NCBI GenBank assembly: GCA_002493595.1
Contig: DKZG01000002.1
Location: 1,567 to 65,566, forward strand
Reading direction: 5' to 3'
DNA from: Ruminococcaceae bacterium UBA7080
GTDB lineage: Bacteria; Bacillota; Clostridia; Oscillospirales; Acutalibacteraceae
DNA length: 64,000 nt
Numbering within the stretch: the first letter of the stretch is position 1; each line of letters starts with the position of its first letter. The translations under genes were made by a program, and so were the position numbers. The notes under the pieces were generated by a model that ran no database searches, was not told the DNA's origin, and was given only the letters and a program-made list of their open reading frames with translations. Below are positions 57,446 to 64,000 of this stretch, one piece after another.

Positions 57446-59461
57446 TTAAAGAAGAGTTCCTGTTTTTTGATTTGTCTTAGCGTCTGTATTGTTTTGATAC
57501 CAATAATTAATGATTTCAGCTGTGATTTCGGCTGTTTCACTGCCTGAACCGGCAAGCTCAACTACGGATGATACTGCAATTTCAGGATTTTTGTAAGGTG
57601 CATAGGTAATCAAAAAGCCGTTATTCCTTTTTACACCGTTGACAATAACTTCGGATGTACCTGTTTTGCAGGCAACCTGGGTATTAAGCTTATCAAAAAT
57701 CAGGCTTGGTCCGCCGCTGGTGGCAACAAGTCTCATTCCGCTGTGAACATTGTTAAGTGTATTTTTGCTTAAATCTATGGTGTCGGAAACGGTTTTGCTT
57801 TTTTCATTCACAATGCCTGTTGATGCCTGAATAACTGATTTTACGAGATGCATTTCATATCTTGTGCCGCCGTTGGCAATTGTGGAACAGTAGTTTGTGA
57901 GCTGAAGAGGAGTAAACAGATTGTCACTCATGCCGATGGCGGTAAGCATTGTGTCACCGATTCGCCAAATGCCGCCTGCATTTTCTCTGTTTTCCGGAGA
58001 AGAGAGACTGCCGGATGCTTCGGCAATCTCTATGCCTGTTTTTTGACCCAGACCGAATGCGGATGCATATTCATCAATTTTGTTTATGCCCGTATCCAAT
58101 GCAACATTGTAAAAAAACATATTGCAGGAGTCCTTAAGTGCCAATCTCACGTTTTCGGTTCCGTGTGCATTGCCGTGAAGACATTTGAAGGGCTGGCCGA
58201 AAAATTCCTTAGTACCCACGCATACGTGTGTAGTGTCGGAATTGATGATACCCTCTTCGAGAGCTGCACAGGCTGTAACGGGTTTAAAGGTTGAGCCCGG
58301 TGCATATGTGCCTAAAGCAAATCTGCTCCAAAGGGGATTTCGAGGATTGGTCGAAAGCTGTTTATATTTGTCATAATAATCTTTCAAGTCAAAAGTCGGG
58401 TAGGATGCTGCAGCAAGCAAATCACCGTTGTTGCAATCCTCAACCACTACAGCGCCTGCCGAAGAAAAAGCATCAACCTTGTCACAGACAGCTTTAAGCT
58501 TGTTTTGAGCAAGCACTTGTAAATCTCTGTCTATGGTAAGAACGACAGTGTTGCCCTGAATCGGCTTTTTTGTAACCTCTTCGGTTATGTTTCCCTCTTT
58601 ATCCACTGTTATTGTCAGTTCACCGGGAGTGCCTTTGAGCTCACTTTCCATCGCTTGCTCAATACCGGATTCACCAATTTGGTCGGTTATATTGTAGCCT
58701 TTATCCTTTTTTTCTTCATACTCTTCGGCATTGATTTTACGCACTGTTCCGAGGATGTGGGGGGCAATGGTTGAGTCAACATATTCTCTATATGCTACAA
58801 CCTGAACATCTGCTCCGAGATAAGCAGTCTTGTCCTCTTTTATCCTTGCCACTGTTTCGTCGCTGACATCGTCAGCAATGGTTACAGGATTTTCATAAGA
58901 AAAAAGAAGTCTAGTAAGCTCATATCTTATATTGCCTATCTTAAGTGCTGTTTCGCTGTCATAACCCTTAATTTCATATTTTTCCAATACGGCATCATAG
59001 CAATTTTTTGCCGTTGCATAAGGCTGAAGGTTGAGCATGTCCGCACTTTTCATGGTTTCAATATCCTGTTTTTCGCCATCAAAGCGAATGTGCCCGTTTT
59101 TGTCGAATTTTAAAGGAAGGTTTTGTGCATATTCCTCGCCTTTTGCTTCAAAAAGTTTAATTAAATTATATATTATTTTGTTTCGCTGTTCATTATCCTT
59201 TACATTCGGAAAGTATACAGCGTTTAAAATTATGGAATTTCCCTGTCTGTTTGTAACGAGCGAGTTGCCGTTTCTGTCGACAATTTCACCCCTTGCAGGT
59301 TCGATGGGGACAATATATTTACTTACTGTATTATTTTGTTTAATGTAATATTCGTTATCGCGTACCTGTATTTTGTAGAGGTTTACGGCAAAGCCTGCGA
59401 TTACGGAGACAATGAGTATAACGGCAATTGTGCTTCGTGCACTTTTGTATCTTGGCTTCAC
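57446..59461 (-). CDS. mrdA: Penicillin-binding protein 2 (class B transpeptidase)
   Basis: This 671-residue elongation-specific transpeptidase has an N-terminal membrane anchor (about 10-30), a dimerisation domain and the penicillin-binding domain. Ser390 in STFKP is the nucleophile, with DSCN and CKTGTSE as the other motifs. The start is GTG 59461, 7 nt after AGGAGG; a TTG at 59467 is too close to the site. It follows mreD in the elongasome operon. The usual partner rodA is not adjacent. Confidence 0.92.
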   Translation of the reverse strand: MKPRYKSARSTIAVILIVSVIAGFAVNLYKIQVRDNEYYIKQNNTVSKYIVPIEPARGEIVDRNGNSLVTNRQGNSIILNAVYFPNVKDNEQRNKIIYNLIKLFEAKGEEYAQNLPLKFDKNGHIRFDGEKQDIETMKSADMLNLQPYATAKNCYDAVLEKYEIKGYDSETALKIGNIRYELTRLLFSYENPVTIADDVSDETVARIKEDKTAYLGADVQVVAYREYVDSTIAPHILGTVRKINAEEYEEKKDKGYNITDQIGESGIEQAMESELKGTPGELTITVDKEGNITEEVTKKPIQGNTVVLTIDRDLQVLAQNKLKAVCDKVDAFSSAGAVVVEDCNNGDLLAAASYPTFDLKDYYDKYKQLSTNPRNPLWSRFALGTYAPGSTFKPVTACAALEEGIINSDTTHVCVGTKEFFGQPFKCLHGNAHGTENVRLALKDSCNMFFYNVALDTGINKIDEYASAFGLGQKTGIEIAEASGSLSSPENRENAGGIWRIGDTMLTAIGMSDNLFTPLQLTNYCSTIANGGTRYEMHLVKSVIQASTGIVNEKSKTVSDTIDLSKNTLNNVHSGMRLVATSGGPSLIFDKLNTQVACKTGTSEVIVNGVKRNNGFLITYAPYKNPEIAVSSVVELAGSGSETAEITAEIINYWYQNNTDAKTNQKTGTLL

Positions 59462-59523
59462 GTTCAAGCCTCCTTTATGCGAGTGTATTTTTTAAATCCG
59501 AGAGGGGTTGTTCTTTTATCTGT

Positions 59524-60039
59524 TTAGGCTATCTTCAATTTCTTTTTTATTTGTTTTAACACCAGCCAAATAATCGGAGTGCATGCAGTTGTATAAATTG
59601 CGCAGGGAATATAAAAAGTAAGAATTGTGATTTGTGCGCCCTGAACTTTTTTGAGAACCATGAAGCATAGCCAGTACAGCAAGCAATAAACAACGATTGC
59701 TGTGGTGCAGGAAATCATATTTGTAATAAAAGTGTCACGTGCAATATATGTTACAAATACTGAGGTAAGCAGACAAATGACGGTGATATAAATACAGTTA
59801 AAGCCAAGATGCACAGCACCGGATACATCCCACAGAAGACCGGCAAACAGGCCGATTAACGCACCGCCGATCATATCCTCACTCATTGCCAATATGACGG
59901 CAACCGGAAGCAGCAAAAAACATCTTGCGCCGAAAATTTGCGGAAAAAGTCCGGGTGTGTTCTGAAGCAGGTCTGCCAGCAGAATAATCAGACAATAGCT
60001 GAAATATTTTATTGCTTTTTGCTTTGCAGTCAGCTCCAT
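59524..60039 (-). CDS. mreD: Rod-shape protein MreD
   Basis: This 171-residue protein has about five membrane segments and the MreD length. It overlaps mreC by 1 nt (TGATG). MreD partners MreC in the cell elongation complex. Sequence motifs are weak in this family, so the position between mreC and PBP2 supports the call. Confidence 0.85.
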   Translation of the reverse strand: MELTAKQKAIKYFSYCLIILLADLLQNTPGLFPQIFGARCFLLLPVAVILAMSEDMIGGALIGLFAGLLWDVSGAVHLGFNCIYITVICLLTSVFVTYIARDTFITNMISCTTAIVVYCLLYWLCFMVLKKVQGAQITILTFYIPCAIYTTACTPIIWLVLKQIKKKLKIA

Positions 60040-60887
60040 CAGTCAGCCTCACTTTCAGCTTCAAAGCCGGTCAGAATCAGGCAGGAATCCAGCTCCTGAA
60101 TATTTGTGCCGGGTTCAACGGCGGCATAGGTAGATATATTCGTTATTTCATCGCTGATATCGCGTACGGTACCGATAATGATTCCTTTGGGCATAGTTGA
60201 GCTTATACCTGCAGTTGCAATGATTGAACCGTATGAAATTTTTGTTGATGAGTCAAGATTTTCAAACTTGCAAAAACCATTTTTTGCAAGTTCGGCATCG
60301 CCTGTTACATAGCTTAGCTCTTTGGTATTGATATCGTATGCCGATACACTGAAATCAGGATCAATTACAGTACTGACAATGCTGTATGTGGGATAGGCTT
60401 TTTTTATAACACCCACAAGATATTTGCCATATAGCACAGCATCCCCGTCTTTAACTGCGTTTGCAGTCCCCTTGCTGATTGTGAAACTGCAGTAAGGATT
60501 TGCACTGTCACGCCCTATCACGGAAGCCTGAATATATTTAAAATCAGGATTATCCTCCTTAAGCTCAAGAGCCTGTTTGTACAATTCATTTTGTGATTTA
60601 AGATTATTATAGTCGGCAAGTTTGTTTTGAAGCTCACCCAGTTCCTGCTGCAGCTTATCGATTTTTTGCTCATACTGGGTATTTCCCTTTGCGTTATCTG
60701 CTATTTTGTCAATTCCGTCAGACACTTTTGCTGCAAGCCAGTGAGCAGGGGTAAATATTGTGCCTACAATGCTGGATTGAGCAGTTTCACCGTGACCGTT
60801 TGCGGCACAGATAAACATACCTAAAAGCAGCAATGCAAGTATAGCCGCGATTAATTTGAAGCGATTGCTTTTGAAAAGATTTTTCAT
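60039..60887 (-). CDS. mreC: Rod-shape protein MreC
   Basis: This 282-residue protein has one N-terminal membrane segment (about 10-27), a coiled coil (about 68-105, QKIDKLQQELGELQNK) and beta-barrel domains outside the membrane. MreC scaffolds PBP2 and MreD. The gene starts 3 nt after the mreB stop. Confidence 0.92.
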   Translation of the reverse strand: MKNLFKSNRFKLIAAILALLLLGMFICAANGHGETAQSSIVGTIFTPAHWLAAKVSDGIDKIADNAKGNTQYEQKIDKLQQELGELQNKLADYNNLKSQNELYKQALELKEDNPDFKYIQASVIGRDSANPYCSFTISKGTANAVKDGDAVLYGKYLVGVIKKAYPTYSIVSTVIDPDFSVSAYDINTKELSYVTGDAELAKNGFCKFENLDSSTKISYGSIIATAGISSTMPKGIIIGTVRDISDEITNISTYAAVEPGTNIQELDSCLILTGFEAESEAD

Positions 60888-60890
60888 CCC

Positions 60891-61871
60891 TTATAATGCC
60901 CTTCTGAGTTTAATTGATGTTCCGATTGCTACACAGTCAGTGGGGTTTTCAGGCATATGTACGTCAATTCCCGTTTCCTGTGAAATCAGTGTTGAAAAAC
61001 CTCTGAGCTGACTGCCGCCGCCTGTCATATAAATACCCTTGTCAATAATGTCGGCAGCAAGCTCGGGTAAGGTAATTTCCAATGTTTCTTTGATAGCTGA
61101 AATAATTTGTGATACGGGCTGCGATAAGATTTCGCGAACCTCTGCAGAGGTGATTTCGGTGCTTTTGGGCAGTCCGTTTACGAGATTTCTGCCGCGAACC
61201 TCCATTGCACCTTCACCGTCATATGCGGCAGCAGAGCCTATCTTAAGCTTTATATCTTCAGCTGTATTTTTGCCGATAATAAGATCATGTTCTTTTTTTA
61301 AGTGATTTATAATTTCTTCGTCAAGTGCGTCTCCGCCGATTTTAATGCTCTTGCATGCAGCAATTCCTCCAAGGCTTATTACTGCAATATCACAAGTACC
61401 GCCGCCGATGTCGATAACCATTGAACCGGTTGCATCATATACGGGAAGTCCTACACCCAGAGCTGCTGCCATGGGTTCTTCTATAAGTTCAACATCCTGA
61501 GCTCCTGCAGAGCGAACAGCATCCTCAACAGCGCGTCTTTCAACTTCGGTAACGTTGCTGGGAATGCTGACAACAACACGTGTTCTTGTAAAAAGACTTC
61601 TTTTGCTTGAACGGTATATAAAGCTTCTTAACATATCTGAGGTCATATCAAAATCCGCAATAACGCCGTCCTGAAGCGGACGAACGGCAATAATGGAACC
61701 GGGTGTTCTGCCAATCATGGCTTTTGCTTCATCGCCTGTTGCAAGAACTCTTTTGGATTTTACATCAACGGCAACAACACTGGGTTCGCGAATTACAATG
61801 CGGCCTTTTTTGTCGCATATTATTGTATTTGATGTGCCAAGGTCAATGCCGATATCCCTTGAAAATAACAT
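60891..61871 (-). CDS. mreB: Rod-shape actin MreB
   Basis: This 326-residue actin homologue guides lateral wall synthesis. GIDLGTSNT at 8-16 is the phosphate 1 loop, and DIGGGTCD and GGGSQLRG are the other ATPase elements. It is slightly shorter than the usual 335-345 residues and has an amphipathic MLFSRD start. Its promoter is at 61949-61977. It leads the mreB-mreC-mreD-PBP2 unit. Confidence 0.95.
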   Translation of the reverse strand: MLFSRDIGIDLGTSNTIICDKKGRIVIREPSVVAVDVKSKRVLATGDEAKAMIGRTPGSIIAVRPLQDGVIADFDMTSDMLRSFIYRSSKRSLFTRTRVVVSIPSNVTEVERRAVEDAVRSAGAQDVELIEEPMAAALGVGLPVYDATGSMVIDIGGGTCDIAVISLGGIAACKSIKIGGDALDEEIINHLKKEHDLIIGKNTAEDIKLKIGSAAAYDGEGAMEVRGRNLVNGLPKSTEITSAEVREILSQPVSQIISAIKETLEITLPELAADIIDKGIYMTGGGSQLRGFSTLISQETGIDVHMPENPTDCVAIGTSIKLRRAL

Positions 61872-61948
61872 AAATTTCTCTCACTTTCAAAATCAAATTA
61901 ACTATATTAAATCTATAAAATAATTTATTATAACTTATTAGTGTATAT

Positions 61949-61977
61949 ATTATATAATACACTATGGTTTATAACAA
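61949..61977 (-). promoter_or_regulatory. Sigma-A promoter of mreBCD-PBP2
   Basis: TTGTTA and TATAAT are separated by 17 bp on minus, about 78 nt before the mreB start. Confidence 0.65.
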
Positions 61978-61992
61978 TAGCTAATTTGAAAA

Positions 61993-62008
61993 TTTACAAA
62001 ATTGTAAA
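61993..62008. promoter_or_regulatory. AT-rich palindrome upstream of mreB promoter
   Basis: TTTACAAAATTGTAAA forms a 7-2-7 dyad 16 bp upstream of the mreB -35. It may be an operator or an AT-rich chance repeat. Confidence 0.35.
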
Positions 62009-62025
62009 AACTGCAAAAAACATAT

Positions 62026-62067
62026 TTTGCCGCACCAATAAGAGTAACATATTATTGGTGCGGCAAA
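62026..62067. terminator. Terminator after polysaccharide deacetylase
   Basis: A perfect 16-bp stem (62026-62041 with 62052-62067) with a 10-nt loop lies 4 nt after the deacetylase stop. A T-rich run follows on minus. Confidence 0.9.
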
Positions 62068-62071
62068 GGTT

Positions 62072-62938
62072 TTATAATTCAACTGTAAACTGATAGCCCT
62101 GTTCTCTTATATCGTCAATTACATCTCCGAGGATATCGGCATTGGTTGCGCTTACTGCGTGGAGCAGCATGATTTCCCCGTTATGTGTATTTTCGGTAAT
62201 TGTTTTGAAGGCTTCGTTTTTGTCGCCGGGGTTTTGCGTATCCCAGTCGGCATAGGCAAATGACCAAAAGATGCTTTTGTATCCCAATCCTTTTGCAAGT
62301 GCAAGTGTTTTTTCACTGAATTCACCCTTTGGAAAACGGAAAAGTGTCATTCTGTATTTAAAGTTTTCTTTCATATAATTGTCAAGAAATACGATTTCCT
62401 CAGTTGCTTTTTCTTCTGATACCTCATCCATTGTATAGTGTCGGTAAGTGTGATTGCCGATAATATGGCCTTCATCAATCATACGTTCAACCAGCTGCGG
62501 ATTATCTTTGACAAAGTCATAAGTTACAAAGAAAACGGCTTTAACCTTTTTTTGAGCAAGCGTGTCTAAGATAGCGGGTGTGTAGCCGTTTTCATAGCCC
62601 TCATCAAAGGTGAGACAAATGAATTTTTCGTCATTCATAATGAATTGAGCACCAAGTTCGCTGTATTTTTTTTGTAGTGACACAGGATCAGCAGGGCGCT
62701 GATGATTTTCGGCTCTTCCCGGTCCCCAAACAACCTTTTCATTGCTGTAATTTTTTGTGTTTACGCCGGTTATTTCAAGCGTTGTGTCTGCCACATTGGT
62801 TGTGTTTTTTGAAGTGTTTTCTGTTGCTTTCTGCGTTGTAGTGACAGTGCTTTCAGGCTGCGTTTTCAGGTTGGAAGAGCAACCGGCAAGAAGTGCCACA
62901 CAGAGTATTGACAAGATGATTTTTTTCATATTTTTCAT
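62072..62938 (-). CDS. Polysaccharide deacetylase lipoprotein (PdaA-like)
   Basis: This protein of about 288 residues has a lipobox LLAGC near 20, a Thr/Asn-rich linker, and a NodB domain with the metal/catalytic segment LTFDEGYENGY and the His pair of NHTYRH. These match the PdaA group that deacetylates peptidoglycan N-acetylmuramic residues, for muramic-delta-lactam in spore cortex or for lysozyme resistance. The AAAGG site sits very close to ATG 62938. ATG 62929 is also possible. A strong terminator follows. Confidence 0.88.
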   Translation of the reverse strand: MKNMKKIILSILCVALLAGCSSNLKTQPESTVTTTQKATENTSKNTTNVADTTLEITGVNTKNYSNEKVVWGPGRAENHQRPADPVSLQKKYSELGAQFIMNDEKFICLTFDEGYENGYTPAILDTLAQKKVKAVFFVTYDFVKDNPQLVERMIDEGHIIGNHTYRHYTMDEVSEEKATEEIVFLDNYMKENFKYRMTLFRFPKGEFSEKTLALAKGLGYKSIFWSFAYADWDTQNPGDKNEAFKTITENTHNGEIMLLHAVSATNADILGDVIDDIREQGYQFTVEL

Positions 62939-63030
62939 AGCCTTTCTGCCCACAATTTTTATTTAAAAATCGTTTCGGCTGTGGGCAGGCGAAACGGTTG
63001 TTCATTCATTTTTTGTGATTTTTACGTGAA

Positions 63031-63067
63031 AAAATCCCCCTTGATTATTGTTATCAAAGGGGATTTT
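63031..63067 (-). terminator. Terminator after mgtC
   Basis: A stem of about 14 bp with one mismatch (63031-63045 with 63053-63067) has a short loop and T-rich flanks, 14 nt after the mgtC stop. Confidence 0.82.
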
Positions 63068-63081
63068 AATATTTGTGGTAA

Positions 63082-63804
63082 TTAATTGTCTGTTTTCCAG
63101 CCGGCTGAAATTATGCCGCTGTCTTTGCCGATATGAATTAAAAGATTTTCCACAATTTCGTCATTTTTTTTAACGGTTGTAATATATGCTCTTATTTTGA
63201 TGTTCCCGTCGTCTGTCGAATTGCTTTCCAAATTATGAAGCAAAATATTGTTTTCGTTTCTTATTGTCTTTACAAGATGAGAACGTATGTCAATTTCACT
63301 TTCCTCGGTGCATTTTATGGAAATTTTATAAAAGCATTCTGCTTTACCTTCCTTGCCTTTGTTGTAGCTGTTTTTCTTATTGATATAAGAGGATAAAGGA
63401 TGTAAAACAAGATGAAGGAAAACGATTGCCGAAGCAACAATTATTGAAAATAGAATATTGGGAAGCGTACACAGAATGCCAACGGCAGCTGTAGTCCATA
63501 TAGTCGCAGCTGTTGAAAGTCCTCGTATATTTGTTCCGTCTCTGAGAATGAGTCCGGCGCCGAGAAAGCCGATACCGCACACTACCTGCGCTGCAATTCG
63601 CGTTACATCCACATTTGCGTCATTTGCAATGTATGAAAAGGCAGAATACGCGAATGCACCCACGCATACAATAACATTTGTAAGTATGCCGGCCTGATGC
63701 TTGGTCCACTGTCTTTCAAGTCCTACAAAAAAGCCCAGTACAACCGCGATAACAAGTCTCAGCGAAAAACCTGTAAGTGTTGTGATATCGAGAAAATCGC
63801 TCAT
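63082..63804 (-). CDS. mgtC: MgtC/SapB family membrane protein
   Basis: This 240-residue protein has four to five N-terminal membrane segments with the family motif GFLVGLERQ-type (here GFFVGLERQWTKHQAG) and the GIGFLGAGLI segment, followed by a C-terminal ACT-like cytosolic domain of about 90 residues. MgtC proteins affect magnesium and ATP homeostasis. The ATG follows immediately after the prfB stop, with AAGGAG in the prfB coding end. Confidence 0.88.
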   Translation of the reverse strand: MSDFLDITTLTGFSLRLVIAVVLGFFVGLERQWTKHQAGILTNVIVCVGAFAYSAFSYIANDANVDVTRIAAQVVCGIGFLGAGLILRDGTNIRGLSTAATIWTTAAVGILCTLPNILFSIIVASAIVFLHLVLHPLSSYINKKNSYNKGKEGKAECFYKISIKCTEESEIDIRSHLVKTIRNENNILLHNLESNSTDDGNIKIRAYITTVKKNDEIVENLLIHIGKDSGIISAGWKTDN

Positions 63805-64000
63805 TTATTGATTCTCAGCTCCTTCGACAGATTTCATTTTTAAATAAGCATTTATAAATCCGTCAATTTCACCGTCCATAACAGCATTTATATTTCCCAT
63901 TTCAAATCCGGTTCTGTGGTCCTTTGCCATCGTATACGGCATAAAGACGTAGGAACGAATTTGGCTGCCCCAGGCAATTTCCTTTTGGTCGCCTTTAATA
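63805..64000 (-). CDS. prfB: Peptide chain release factor 2, C-terminal fragment
   Basis: The frame continues past the window end. The visible 64 residues include [19 protein letters not shown] and [10 protein letters not shown], the C-terminus of RF2, which reads UGA and UAA. The GGQ loop and codon-recognition domains lie beyond the window. It abuts mgtC without a gap. Confidence 0.9.
   Translation of the reverse strand, partial: IKGDQKEIAWGSQIRSYVFMPYTMAKDHRTGFEMGNINAVMDGEIDGFINAYLKMKSVEGAENQ

Overview
The window is AT-rich, low-GC Gram-positive chromosomal DNA, most like a gut Clostridia / Oscillospiraceae-type anaerobe. The evidence is Firmicute gene neighbourhoods (ddl-murI-DUF1934-argS, mreBCD-PBP2, yqfC-yqfD), sigma-A promoters with 17-bp spacers, AGGAGG-type ribosome sites, oxygen-defence genes typical of strict anaerobes (rubrerythrin with PerR, a flavodiiron protein), and spore-associated genes (yqfC, yqfD, a PdaA-like deacetylase, a G5/3D protein). 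Sugar genes (inositol, mannonate/fructuronate, GH2, GH30 and GH123-like hydrolases) suit a carbohydrate-fed gut organism. The genes look like core chromosome. I saw no phage, insertion sequence, CRISPR array, rRNA or tRNA.

Layout. 1-3.0 kb: end of a myo-inositol operon (iolG end, iolD, iolE). 3.1-8.6 kb (minus): ddl, murI, DUF1934, argS and a radical SAM/SPASM gene. 8.7-11.0 kb: three unassigned co-directional genes. 11-16 kb: a G5/3D cell-wall protein behind a consensus promoter and structured leader, glyS, and a DUF975 membrane protein. 16-19.3 kb (minus): typA, hemW and two tiny overlapping genes. 19.5-22.5 kb: a GH123-like protein, then the PerR/reverse-rubrerythrin unit with a Per box, and DUF4250. 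22.6-27.4 kb: gltX-glnS and fprA. 27.4-34.3 kb (minus): a second radical SAM paralogue, a CNNM/CorC protein, pth and mfd. 34.4-38.1 kb (minus): a sugar transferase and a GH2 beta-galactosidase. 38.3-41.8 kb: a lipoprotein and secA. 41.9-45.4 kb (minus): asnB, a nitroreductase and a GDPD. 45.6-47.1 kb: a membrane-bound XRE regulator with a DUF4097 protein. 47.1-48.8 kb: a barrel-less amidohydrolase remnant and yqfC-yqfD. 48.9-52.5 kb: uxuA, an SDR (uxuB-like) and GH30. 52.5-64 kb (minus): an amidase, hisS-aspS-yfbR, an mgsA-like gene, mreB-mreC-mreD-PBP2, a deacetylase, mgtC and the 3' end of prfB.

Most units are bounded by strong hairpins, several bidirectional between convergent genes, and many junctions overlap by 1-4 nt. 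No large unknown system is evident. The points most worth checking are the methylglyoxal synthase homologue that lacks its catalytic Asp, the amidohydrolase without a catalytic barrel, the paired radical SAM/SPASM paralogues, the tiny-gene pair whose ribosome site lies inside a perfect hairpin, and the structured leaders at 11.5 and 50.8 kb. Several starts were moved downstream where a promoter or ribosome site rules out the longest frame (19543, 22642, 22490, 31534, 47582, 50886, 59461).
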